Below are positions 23,617-31,507 of a DNA stretch of 64,000 nt, piece after piece; positions within the stretch are counted from its first letter, which is position 1; the number at the start of each line of letters is the position of its first letter. The notes below the pieces were generated by a model, which was not told the DNA's origin, did not search any database, and worked only from the letters and a program-made list of their open reading frames with translations. The stretch is from Salegentibacter salarius (lineage in GTDB: Bacteria; Bacteroidota; Bacteroidia; Flavobacteriales; Flavobacteriaceae): NCBI RefSeq assembly GCF_900168265.1, contig NZ_FVZF01000008.1, forward strand, positions 1-64,000. The letters run 5' to 3'. The position numbers and the translations under genes were made by a program.

Positions 23617-24873
23617 ATGGAAGATTATCACATCGCAAGCGGAAAACATTTTTACACAATAGGCCTTAGCTATAAAAAGGCTGATGCAGAGATAAGAGGA
23701 CATTTTAGCTTAGACGAAGAAGCAAAGAAACGTTTACTTCAGCAAGCTAGTGCCGAAGGGATTGAAGCTATTTTGGTAACTTCTACCTGCAACCGTACTG
23801 AAATTTACGGATTTGCGCAACACCCATTTCAACTTATTAAATTGCTTTGTGAACATACACACGGCACCGTAGAAGAATTTGAAAAAGTAGCCTATGTTCA
23901 TAAAAACAAACAGGCTATTTCTCATATGTTCAGGGTCGGCACCGGGCTAGATAGCCAGATTCTGGGGGATTTCGAAATTATTAGTCAGTTAAAAGTTGCC
24001 TTTACCCGTTCTAAAAAGCTTGGACTTGTCAACGCCTTTTTAGAAAGATTAGTTAACGCAGTAATCCAGGCTAGTAAGCGCATTAAAAATGAAACCGAAA
24101 TTTCTACAGGTGCTACTTCAGTTTCTTTCGCCTCTGTACAATACATTCTGCAAAATGTACCGAATGTTTCTGATAAGAATATTTTACTATTCGGAACAGG
24201 GAAAATAGGTAGAAATACCTGCGAAAACCTTATAAAACACACACATAACGAGCATATTACCCTTATTAACCGCACCAAAGATAAAGCGGAAAAAATTGCA
24301 GGGAAATTCAATCTTATCGTTAAAGATTACGCCGATTTACAGGCAGAAATAAGAAATACCGATATCCTAATTGTGGCTACAGGAGCGCAAAACCCTACTA
24401 TTTCTAAAGAATTGATCTATTCTAATAAAGATCTACTGGTTTTAGATCTTTCTATCCCAAAGAATGTTTCAGAAGATGTAGCGCATTTACTGAATGTAAA
24501 ACTGGTGCACCTGGATCAGCTTTCAAAAATTACCGACGAGAATTTAGAACGAAGAAAGCAATTTATTCCTGAAGCCGAAGTAATTATTAAAGAGGTGGAA
24601 ACCGATTTCAATAAATGGCTTGAGACCCGAAAATTCGCACCTACCATAAAAGCTTTAAAGAAAAAGCTTAGAAGTATGAAAGATGCCGAGTTAGATTTTC
24701 AGCGCAAGAAAATTTCAGATTTCAACGATGAACAAGCTGAAATAGTTAGTGACAGGATCATTCAAAAAATAATGAAGCATTTCGCTAATCATTTAAAAGG
24801 AGATTCCGAAACTACCGATGAAAGCCTGGAATTGATCCAGAAAGTATTTCAGCTAGAAGAACAGGCCAAATGA
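23617..24873 (+). CDS. hemA: glutamyl-tRNA reductase
   Basis: A 418-residue enzyme making glutamate-1-semialdehyde from Glu-tRNA with NADPH, the first committed step of the C5 haem pathway. The catalytic Cys is in VTSTCNRTEIYGF; the QILGDFEIISQLK segment, the NADPH-binding GTGKIGRNTCENL and a C-terminal dimerisation helix follow. The ATG at 23617 fits the promoter box and normal length. The gene heads the operon and overlaps hemC by 4 nt (ATGA). The next enzyme, HemL, is not encoded in this window. Confidence 0.96.
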   Translation: MEDYHIASGKHFYTIGLSYKKADAEIRGHFSLDEEAKKRLLQQASAEGIEAILVTSTCNRTEIYGFAQHPFQLIKLLCEHTHGTVEEFEKVAYVHKNKQAISHMFRVGTGLDSQILGDFEIISQLKVAFTRSKKLGLVNAFLERLVNAVIQASKRIKNETEISTGATSVSFASVQYILQNVPNVSDKNILLFGTGKIGRNTCENLIKHTHNEHITLINRTKDKAEKIAGKFNLIVKDYADLQAEIRNTDILIVATGAQNPTISKELIYSNKDLLVLDLSIPKNVSEDVAHLLNVKLVHLDQLSKITDENLERRKQFIPEAEVIIKEVETDFNKWLETRKFAPTIKALKKKLRSMKDAELDFQRKKISDFNDEQAEIVSDRIIQKIMKHFANHLKGDSETTDESLELIQKVFQLEEQAK

Positions 24874-25790
24874 ACAAAGTAATTCGCATTGGCACCCGGG
24901 ATAGCGAACTCGCGCTTTGGCAGGCAAAAACAGTGCAAAATGCATTGGAAAAGGCCGGCCATAAAACCGAACTTGTTCCTGTAAAATCCACAGGAGACCT
25001 TAATCTAGACCAGCCACTTTACGAAATGGGCATTACCGGGATTTTTACCAAAACCCTGGATGTTGCTATGATTAAAGGCGAGATTGATATCGCAGTACAT
25101 TCTATGAAAGATGTACCTACAGCACTACCCAAGGGCATTGTTGAAGCAGCGGTTTTAAAACGAGCCAATACTAAGGATATTCTCATCCATAAAGGCCTAG
25201 ATTTCTTAGAAAGTGAAGGTACTATTGCTACGGGAAGCCTTAGAAGAAAAGCGCAATGGCTTAATAAGCATCCTAATCATAAGGTGGTAGATTTACGTGG
25301 AAATGTAAATACAAGGATGAAAAAATTAGACAATAACGACTGGAACGGCGCAATTTTCGCAGCTGCCGGTTTGGAACGCATCGCTCTAAAACCAGATAAT
25401 TTCACAGATCTTAACTGGATGATTCCTGCCCCGGCACAAGGCGCAATGCTTGTGGTGGCCATGGAAGAAGATGAATTTACCCGAAAAGCACTTGCTTTAT
25501 TAAACCATAGAGAATCTGAAATTACCGTACATATTGAGCGGGAATTCTTGAAGGTATTAGAGGGCGGTTGTACTGCGCCAATTGGTGCTTTAGCCAATAT
25601 AGACAAAGATTTGGTTTACTTTAAAGGCGCATTATTTAGCCTGGATGGAAAAGAGAAAATTGGAGTTGAAAAAACTGTTTCTTTAAACGAAACTGAAAAT
25701 CTTGGAAGGCGTTGTGCTGAAGAAATTCTTAATAATGGCGGTGCAAAATTGATGCAGCAAATTAAAGCTGAAATAAATACCGAAGGCTGA
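24870..25790 (+). CDS. hemC: porphobilinogen deaminase (hydroxymethylbilane synthase)
   Basis: A 306-residue enzyme joining four porphobilinogens into hydroxymethylbilane. Seen are RIGTRDSELALWQAKTV at the N-terminus, the catalytic Asp region HSMKDVPTALP, ATGSLRRKAQW, DLRGNVNTRM, and the Cys carrying the dipyrromethane cofactor in LEGGCTAPIGA. Standard length. It overlaps hemA by 4 nt and precedes hemD by 21 nt. Confidence 0.97.
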   Translation: MNKVIRIGTRDSELALWQAKTVQNALEKAGHKTELVPVKSTGDLNLDQPLYEMGITGIFTKTLDVAMIKGEIDIAVHSMKDVPTALPKGIVEAAVLKRANTKDILIHKGLDFLESEGTIATGSLRRKAQWLNKHPNHKVVDLRGNVNTRMKKLDNNDWNGAIFAAAGLERIALKPDNFTDLNWMIPAPAQGAMLVVAMEEDEFTRKALALLNHRESEITVHIEREFLKVLEGGCTAPIGALANIDKDLVYFKGALFSLDGKEKIGVEKTVSLNETENLGRRCAEEILNNGGAKLMQQIKAEINTEG

Positions 25791-25811
25791 TTCTCATTTA
25801 AATAACTATGA

Positions 25812-26474
25812 ATGAAGAGCATTCTCTCTACCAAAAAACTCAGTAATTCCCAGAAACAATTGTTTCTAAATTCGGGATTAAGCCTGGTAGAATATAATGC
25901 CATAGTAACCCAAACTAGCAATTTTAAACTTCCTTCAGAAAAAATTGAAAACGCCATTTTTACCAGTAAAAATGCAGTAAACTCGGTTATTGAAAAAATT
26001 GAACTGAAGAACTGTTTTTGTGTTGGAGAAAAAACTGCGGAGCTTTTAAGTGATAATGGATTCCATATTCAGGAAATAGCAAATTATGGTAAGGATTTAG
26101 CCGAAATTATTACTAAGAAATATGCGGCTGAAGAATTTACTTTTTTCTGCGGAAATAAAAGAAGAGATGAACTTCCTGAGATTTTACAAAAAGAAAATAT
26201 TGAATTTAACGAAATTGAAGTTTACAAAACAAGCTTGAATCCGCAGCCATTTCCGCAGGAATTTGAAGGGATTTTATTTTTTAGCCCAAGTGCGGTGCAG
26301 AGTTTTACAGCAAAAAATCGGTTAAAAGACACTACGGCTTTTTGTATAGGTAATACCACGGCTACAGAAGCCCAAAAACATACAAATAACATAATAATTG
26401 CTACCAAACCAACTATTGAAAATGTGATTGTGCAGGTAGTAAACTACTTCGGAGCAAGCTCACGAAGCATTTAA
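25812..26474 (+). CDS. hemD: uroporphyrinogen-III synthase
   Basis: A 220-residue protein between hemC and hemE. HemD is poorly conserved; the call rests on position, length and the pattern of two Rossmann-like halves (AIFTSKNAVNSVIEKIE, CVGEKTAELL, FCGNKRRDELPEIL, ILFFSPSAVQSFTAKN, FCIGNTTATEAQKH). It closes and inverts the D ring of hydroxymethylbilane. The last residues, about FGASSRSI, are encoded by the start of repeat copy D (from 26447), so the normal C-terminus seems to have been replaced or extended by the element. Confidence 0.88.
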   Translation: MKSILSTKKLSNSQKQLFLNSGLSLVEYNAIVTQTSNFKLPSEKIENAIFTSKNAVNSVIEKIELKNCFCVGEKTAELLSDNGFHIQEIANYGKDLAEIITKKYAAEEFTFFCGNKRRDELPEILQKENIEFNEIEVYKTSLNPQPFPQEFEGILFFSPSAVQSFTAKNRLKDTTAFCIGNTTATEAQKHTNNIIIATKPTIENVIVQVVNYFGASSRSI

Positions 26475-26535
26475 TATTGAAAAATATAATTTGATTTCGA
26501 GGCAAGCCTCGGAACATTTAATCTCGATTATCGAG
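26447..26535 (+). promoter_or_regulatory. multi-hairpin element, copy D (hemD-hemE junction)
   Basis: Hairpins are around GAGC-aa-GCTC with CTTCG/CGAAG flanks (26447-26467), CGAGGC-aa-GCCTCG (26498-26511) and CTCGATTATCGAG (26523-26535). The last ends 16 nt before the hemE ATG. The first hairpin lies inside the hemD reading frame. The element is nearly identical to copy C at 12795-12882. It is transcribed within the hem operon and could affect hemE translation or mRNA stability; this is untested. Confidence 0.6.
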
Positions 26536-26551
26536 TAAAATATTCTAAAAA

Positions 26552-27580
26552 ATGATAAAAAACGATTTATTTCTAAAAGCTTTAAAAGGAGAAACGGTAG
26601 AACGTCCACCAGTTTGGATGATGAGACAGGCAGGCCGTTACCTTCCCGATTTTATGAAGCTTAAAGAAAAATACGACTTTTTCACTCGTTGCCGAACTCC
26701 AGAGCTCGCTACAGAAATCACCGTGATGCCTATTCATCAAATAGGGACAGATGCCGCAATTCTATTTAGTGACATTTTGGTGATTCCACAGGCGATGAAT
26801 ATCGAGGTAGAAATGAAACCCGGTGTTGGCCCATGGCTGCCAAATCCAATTCGCACCTCTAAAGATGTAGACAATGTAATTGTTCCAGATATCGAGGAAA
26901 CTTTAGGTTACGTAATGGACGCTATTAAAATGACCAAACAGGAATTAAATAACGAAGTTCCGCTAATCGGTTTTGCCGGTTCCCCGTGGACAATTCTATG
27001 CTACGCCGTGCAAGGGCAGGGTTCAAAAAACTTTGATAAAGCGAAGAAATTTTGCTTTACTAATCCAGTGGCAGCCCATCAGTTATTACAAAAAATCACC
27101 GATACAACTATCGCTTACCTTAAAGCAAAAGTTGCTGCCGGAGTTGATGCGGTACAAATTTTTGATTCCTGGGGCGGAATGTTAAGTCCTGTAGATTATC
27201 AGGAATTTTCCTGGAAATATATTCAGCAGATCATTGATGCCTTAAAAGATGAAATCCCGGTAATCGCCTTTGGAAAAGGATGCTGGTTTGCCCTTCACGA
27301 AATGGCAAATTCGGGAGCTTTAGCTTTAGGTGTAGACTGGACGCTTAGCGCTAGAAATGCACGCTATTTAAGCGGCGGTAAGATCACCTTACAGGGTAAT
27401 TTTGATCCTTCAAGATTATATTCCCCTCCGGCAGAGATCAAAAAAATGGTAACCCAAATGATCAATGAATTTGGAAAGGATAGCTATATCGTAAACCTGG
27501 GGCACGGTATTTTACCTAATATTCCGGTAGAAAACGCAAAAGCTTTTGTAGATGCGGTAAAAGAATATAAAGCTAATTAG
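26552..27580 (+). CDS. hemE: uroporphyrinogen decarboxylase
   Basis: A 342-residue cofactor-free enzyme removing four acetate carboxyls from uroporphyrinogen III. It shows the signature [15 protein letters not shown], catalytic Asp in [22 protein letters not shown], and the C-terminal [20 protein letters not shown]. Full length. It is separated from hemD by the hairpin element, and its stop is followed immediately by the DUF6973 gene. Confidence 0.97.
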   Translation: MIKNDLFLKALKGETVERPPVWMMRQAGRYLPDFMKLKEKYDFFTRCRTPELATEITVMPIHQIGTDAAILFSDILVIPQAMNIEVEMKPGVGPWLPNPIRTSKDVDNVIVPDIEETLGYVMDAIKMTKQELNNEVPLIGFAGSPWTILCYAVQGQGSKNFDKAKKFCFTNPVAAHQLLQKITDTTIAYLKAKVAAGVDAVQIFDSWGGMLSPVDYQEFSWKYIQQIIDALKDEIPVIAFGKGCWFALHEMANSGALALGVDWTLSARNARYLSGGKITLQGNFDPSRLYSPPAEIKKMVTQMINEFGKDSYIVNLGHGILPNIPVENAKAFVDAVKEYKAN

Positions 27581-27606
27581 TGGCAGTCTGGGCGCGGATT
27601 AAAAAT

Positions 27607-28065
27607 ATGAACTTTACGGAACTGTTCGCAGTCTCTAAAATTTTTATAAGTAAACCGCGCTATATTTTACCAACCTACCGGGCAACGATTAAAACCATAA
27701 GAATTTGTGACGACCTTTATAAAAAGGAACATCACAAAAATGGAAAAGAAAATGCCTTTAGACACGCCCTATGGAATTATTTAATTTGCCAGCAATGTTT
27801 TAAAATTTCCGGATCGGTTGAAGCTGCCAGAATTTGGAGCGACCATTTTACTGGTTTGCACGAAAAACTTTCTCCAAACCAAAAACTAGCCAAAACCATG
27901 GATTTACACAACAACCGGTTTGGGCAGGCTTTATATAAAGGAAATGAAATTCCAACTGAAGAAATCATTCATCTTTTGCAGCAAAAAATGAAAGTGGCAA
28001 TTAAGGTTTCCAAAGTAGAAGAAATAGGAAAAACGAAAGATAAACTGGTTTATATTGAAGATTGA
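27607..28065 (+). CDS. DUF6973-like protein inside the haem operon
   Basis: A 152-residue protein of unknown function between hemE and hemF, with 2 nt to the hemF ATG. It has a conserved polar motif set: ENAFRHALWNYL, a second His-Glu (GLHEKLS), and MDLHNNRFG. These resemble potential metal-ligand or hydrolase residues in an all-helical fold. No signal peptide is seen. An in-frame GTG at 27580 overlapping the hemE stop is a possible alternative start; ATG 27607 is chosen. Its place inside the operon suggests a haem-related job, but nothing in the sequence proves it. Confidence 0.75.
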   Translation: MNFTELFAVSKIFISKPRYILPTYRATIKTIRICDDLYKKEHHKNGKENAFRHALWNYLICQQCFKISGSVEAARIWSDHFTGLHEKLSPNQKLAKTMDLHNNRFGQALYKGNEIPTEEIIHLLQQKMKVAIKVSKVEEIGKTKDKLVYIED

Positions 28066-28067
28066 AA

Positions 28068-28970
28068 ATGAGAGTGGAGTTTTATAAATATATCGAAGAT
28101 TTACAGGATCGCATTTGTGAAAAACTGGAAGAGATAGACGGTACGGCGAAATTTCAACAGGACCTTTGGGAGCGCGAAGAAGGTGGTGGTGGCAGAACCA
28201 GGGTTATAGAAAACGGTGCTGTTTTTGAAAAAGGCGGCGTAAATATTTCGGCAGTGCACGGGCCTTTAGCTCCTGCAATGCAACAATATTTTAAAATTGG
28301 CGATGTAGATTTTTTTGCCTGCGGACTCAGTTTGGTGATCCATCCAAAAAATCCAATGGTACCCACAGTTCACGCTAATTGGCGCTATTTTGAAATGTAT
28401 GATAAAGAAGGAAACGTTTTAGACCAGTGGTTTGGCGGTGGGCAGGATCTTACGCCTTACTATCTTTTTGAAGAAGATGCCGAACATTTTCATAAGGTTT
28501 CAAAAGAAGCCTGTGATAAACACTCCCCGGAGTTTTACCCGGAATACAAGAAAAAATGTGATGAATACTTCTGGAATTCCCACCGAAACGAAGCGCGCGG
28601 AATTGGAGGATTGTTCTTTGATTATTTAAAAGCATCCGAAGAAAAAAGTATTGAAGACTGGTACAATTTTGTAACCGAAGTTGGTGATAGCTTCCTGGAA
28701 GCTTATGCACCCATTGTAGAAAAACGTAAAAAGTTATCATATTCTGAAGCAAACCGAAAATGGCAAGAAATAAGACGTGGCCGGTATGTGGAATTCAATT
28801 TGGTACACGATAAAGGCACGCTTTTCGGTTTAAAAACCAACGGAAGAATAGAAAGTATTTTAATGAGTTTACCTCCGCATGTGCAATGGATATACGATCA
28901 TCATCCAGAACCCGGCAGCGAAGAAGAGAAAATATTGAAGGTTTTGGAAAAACCAAGAAATTGGGTTTAA
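28068..28970 (+). CDS. hemF: oxygen-dependent coproporphyrinogen III oxidase
   Basis: A 300-residue enzyme converting coproporphyrinogen III to protoporphyrinogen IX with O2, so haem synthesis here is set up for aerobic growth. Motifs are GGGRTRVIENGAVFEKGGVN, HPKNPMVPTVHANWRYFE, WFGGGQDLTPYYLFEEDA, and RRGRYVEFNLVHDKGTLFGL near the C-terminus. The frame opens from TTG at 28062, but ATG at 28068 gives the usual N-terminus. Confidence 0.97.
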   Translation: MRVEFYKYIEDLQDRICEKLEEIDGTAKFQQDLWEREEGGGGRTRVIENGAVFEKGGVNISAVHGPLAPAMQQYFKIGDVDFFACGLSLVIHPKNPMVPTVHANWRYFEMYDKEGNVLDQWFGGGQDLTPYYLFEEDAEHFHKVSKEACDKHSPEFYPEYKKKCDEYFWNSHRNEARGIGGLFFDYLKASEEKSIEDWYNFVTEVGDSFLEAYAPIVEKRKKLSYSEANRKWQEIRRGRYVEFNLVHDKGTLFGLKTNGRIESILMSLPPHVQWIYDHHPEPGSEEEKILKVLEKPRNWV

Positions 28971-28972
28971 TA

Positions 28973-29000
28973 GCTATCAGCCTTTAGCTTTTAGCATTAA
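28973..29000 (+). repeat. short AGC-rich repeat before the S23 gene
   Basis: TAGCTATCAGCCTTTAGCTT-type sequence, imperfect copies of (T)AGCTTTTAGC/AGCTATCAGC. A relative, ACAGCTAATTGCTCATAGCT, lies just after the S23 gene (29366-29388). Such runs bracket many four-helix-bundle genes in Bacteroidota. Confidence 0.45.
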
Positions 29001-29010
29001 GCAGGGAAAT

Positions 29011-29361
29011 ATGAGAAACTATAAAAATTATTCAGTTTGGGAAAAAGGTCATAAACTCACGCTTGATGTTTATCAAATAGTAGCCAATTACCCTCAAGAA
29101 GAGCTTTATAGTTTGGTTAGCCAAATGAAACGTTCTTCCAGTTCTATTCCCACAAATATTGCTGAAGGTTGCAGAAGGAAAAGTGACAAAGATTTTGCAA
29201 GATTTCTCTACATTGCATTTGGTTCAGCCAATGAATTAGAATACCAAATTCTATTAAGTATTGATCTTAATTTTATAACAGAGGAACAAGGCACACCATT
29301 AATATTTCAAGTAGAGGAAATCAAAAAAATGCTCAACTCTTTAATTCAAAAATTAAATTAA
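29011..29361 (+). CDS. four-helix-bundle protein (S23 ribosomal / IVS-type)
   Basis: A 116-residue protein with the family pattern YSVWEKGHKLTLDVYQIV, LVSQMKRSSSSIPTNIAEGCRRKSDKDFARFLYIAFGSANELEYQILLS. The family was first found in 23S rRNA intervening sequences of spirochaetes, forms pentameric helical bundles and has no firm function. Here it stands between hemF and hemB, flanked on both sides by short AGC-rich repeats, and looks like an inserted cassette. Both edges are intergenic, so it does not break any hem gene. Confidence 0.9.
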   Translation: MRNYKNYSVWEKGHKLTLDVYQIVANYPQEELYSLVSQMKRSSSSIPTNIAEGCRRKSDKDFARFLYIAFGSANELEYQILLSIDLNFITEEQGTPLIFQVEEIKKMLNSLIQKLN

Positions 29362-29388
29362 ACGCCAACAGCTAATTGCTCATAGCTA

Positions 29389-29403
29389 TTGGCTTAAAGC
29401 CAA
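29389..29403 (+). promoter_or_regulatory. perfect palindrome just before the hemB start
   Basis: TTGGCTT-A-AAGCCAA is a perfect 7-bp inverted repeat ending 4 nt before the hemB ATG. As RNA it could form only with a strained loop, so a DNA-binding site is as likely as a translational hairpin. Confidence 0.4.
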
Positions 29404-29407
29404 AAAA

Positions 29408-30397
29408 ATGTATCCACTAAGAAGAAATAGAAGATTACGAACTAGCGAGGCAATAAGAAGCTTAGTTAGGGAAACCGCAATAACTCCAAACGATTTTATA
29501 GCGCCACTTTTTGTGGTTGAAGGAAAAAACAAAAAGGAAGAAATCGCTTCTATGCCTAATTATTTTAGGTTTAGCCTTGATTTGCTGGAAAAGGAAGTTA
29601 AAGAGCTTTGGAGTTTAGGGATAAAATCGGTTTTGCTTTTTGTAAAAGTTCCGGAAAATCTAAAAGACAATGCCGGAACGGAAGCTTTGAATGTTGACGG
29701 ACTAATGCAACGCGCTATTAAAACAGTAAAAAATGCGGTTCCGGAAATGCTGGTAATGACCGATGTTGCCCTGGATCCCTATTCTGCTTATGGACACGAT
29801 GGCGTTATTGCCGATGGAAAAGTGATCAATGACGACACTACCGCTGTTTTAGCTGAAATGGGACTTTCTCACGTAAAAGCCGGCGCCGATATTCTCGCTC
29901 CCAGCGATATGATGGACGGCCGAATTATTGAAATGCGCAGTCTATTGGAAGATGAAGGTTTTCATGAAACGGGCATAATGAGTTATAGCGCAAAATATGC
30001 TTCAGCATTTTACGGGCCTTTTCGCGATGCTTTGGACTCCGCACCCGTTGATGCCGAAAACATTCCGAAGGATAAAAAAACCTACCAGATGGATCCTGCA
30101 AACCGCGAAGAAGCGGTTAAAGAAACCCTTATGGATATTGAGGAAGGTGCCGATATTGTGATGGTAAAACCGGGCTTGTGCTACTTAGATATTGTTCGTG
30201 ATATTAGAAATGCGGTAGATGTTCCGGTGGCGGTTTACCAGGTTAGCGGCGAATATGCGATGATTAAAGCTGCAGCCGAGAAAGGTTGGTTAGACCACGA
30301 TGCGGTAGTTTTAGAACAACTAACCGCTATAAAAAGAGCCGGCGCTTCTATGATTGCCAGCTATTTTGCTAAAGATGCGGTGAAATTGATCTCCTAA
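29408..30397 (+). CDS. hemB: delta-aminolevulinic acid dehydratase (porphobilinogen synthase)
   Basis: A 329-residue enzyme joining two 5-aminolevulinates into porphobilinogen. The Schiff-base lysines lie in HVKAGADILAPSDMMDGRI-type and MVKPGLCYLDIVRDIR segments. The metal motif reads DVALDPYSAYGHDG: the three zinc cysteines of the human/yeast type are replaced by Ala and Asp, the form that uses Mg2+ and K+ instead of zinc. Normal length. It is the last hem gene of the run. Confidence 0.96.
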   Translation: MYPLRRNRRLRTSEAIRSLVRETAITPNDFIAPLFVVEGKNKKEEIASMPNYFRFSLDLLEKEVKELWSLGIKSVLLFVKVPENLKDNAGTEALNVDGLMQRAIKTVKNAVPEMLVMTDVALDPYSAYGHDGVIADGKVINDDTTAVLAEMGLSHVKAGADILAPSDMMDGRIIEMRSLLEDEGFHETGIMSYSAKYASAFYGPFRDALDSAPVDAENIPKDKKTYQMDPANREEAVKETLMDIEEGADIVMVKPGLCYLDIVRDIRNAVDVPVAVYQVSGEYAMIKAAAEKGWLDHDAVVLEQLTAIKRAGASMIASYFAKDAVKLIS

Positions 30398-30451
30398 TTT
30401 TATAACTAAAATTTAGCGATAACCAATCAGGTTGTTATATACATTTACAGG

Positions 30452-30805
30452 TTGAAAAACCAGAAAAATTTGAAAGCTTTATATGCGCTGTTTGCCATAT
30501 TGTTTATGTCCTTTTCAGGGCAGGGCTTCGCTTTTTCTGGTTTTTCTGCTCATAATCTTGATTCCCGTAATTACGATTATCTTCAGGCCGATCAAAATAA
30601 ACAGGCGGTACTATTTTCTGAAATTATCTCTTCTGAAAATACCATTTCAGAAGAAAGTTTTTCTGTTTTTGCAGGGAATTCAGCTTCTACTTTTACTTCA
30701 AAAGAACCATTACTGCTTCCAATTGAGAAAAAATCATTTTTCAATTGTTTAGACCAAAGGCGGTTAATACTTCAACAAATTTATCCATTCCATTTTTTCT
30801 GGTGA
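30452..30805 (+). CDS. small secreted protein of unknown function
   Basis: A possible 117-residue product with a clear signal peptide (KNQKNLKALYALFAILFMSFSGQGFAF) and no recognised domain, ending in an aromatic QIYPFHFFW. The start would be TTG at 30452; no ATG precedes the signal peptide. A TACATTTA sequence (one mismatch from TAnnTTTG) lies just upstream. The evidence is the signal peptide plus an open frame in a gap; it could be a false call. Confidence 0.4.
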   Translation: MKNQKNLKALYALFAILFMSFSGQGFAFSGFSAHNLDSRNYDYLQADQNKQAVLFSEIISSENTISEESFSVFAGNSASTFTSKEPLLLPIEKKSFFNCLDQRRLILQQIYPFHFFW

Positions 30806-30901
30806 ATTGCTTGATTTCCGAAGAACTTAAGGTTTTTCGTAATTCATATTTAGCTCAAAAAAAGAGCAAACAAATTAAAATTCACCTAAATATTACAAAA
30901 A

Positions 30902-31375
30902 ATGGATACCGTATCTACACTAATTGGCCTTGGCCTTTTAGCAGTGTTTATTATGCCAATACTATACCTGATTTGGCAACAGAACAACAAAGAAAAAAAC
31001 AGGCTTAACAAGCTTAAAAAAATAAGTGCTGAAAATAACTTAACAACTGACACTGTTGAGGTTTCCGCCAATTTATTGCTGGGTTTAGACAGTAAAGCAA
31101 ATAAGCTGCTCATTATAGAGCCTGCCAATAATATGCAACATCGGGTTTTGGATCTCAACAAAATAAAGAATAGCAAAGTAAATTCTCATCCTTTTCCGGA
31201 GAATCAGAAATTAATTAAAAGTGTTAGCTTAGATCTTTCAGAAGAAAATAGGAACCAAAAACCTACTGAAATTATCTTTTATGATGAAGATGATAATGAG
31301 AATAATAACGCATCAGAAAGGTTAATTGCCGCCCAGAAGTGGCAGCGTATAATTAGCGCAAAACTCTCAGCTTAA
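30902..31375 (+). CDS. small membrane-anchored protein of unknown function
   Basis: A 157-residue protein with one N-terminal membrane helix (TLIGLGLLAVFIMPILYLIW), then a basic segment (KEKNRLNKLKKIS), and a cytoplasmic domain in which strands such as LLLGLDSKANKLLIIEP and HRVLDLNKIKNSKV suggest a PH-like or beta-rich fold. No catalytic motif is visible. A strong terminator (31398) follows 22 nt after the stop, supporting a real gene. No function is assigned. Confidence 0.7.
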   Translation: MDTVSTLIGLGLLAVFIMPILYLIWQQNNKEKNRLNKLKKISAENNLTTDTVEVSANLLLGLDSKANKLLIIEPANNMQHRVLDLNKIKNSKVNSHPFPENQKLIKSVSLDLSEENRNQKPTEIIFYDEDDNENNNASERLIAAQKWQRIISAKLSA

Positions 31376-31397
31376 GGCTTAATCAGTAACTCTTATC

Positions 31398-31432
31398 CAG
31401 CCCCGATTTTAATCTATCGGGGCTGTTTTTTA
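31398..31432 (+). terminator. Rho-independent terminator
   Basis: CAGCCCCGAT (31398-31407) pairs perfectly with ATCGGGGCTG (31416-31425) across an 8-nt loop, followed by six T. Confidence 0.92.
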
Positions 31433-31507
31433 TACTTTATCATTTCTTTGCATTTGTTTGCAGGAATTATCTTTAAATTAGTATTTCAAACAAGCCTAAA
31501 AACCAAT

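Noticed and set aside
23436-23618. 60-codon minus-strand frame in the AraC-hemA gap
   Set aside because: It covers both divergent promoter boxes and the inverted repeat, and its sequence shows no family; regulatory DNA explains it better.
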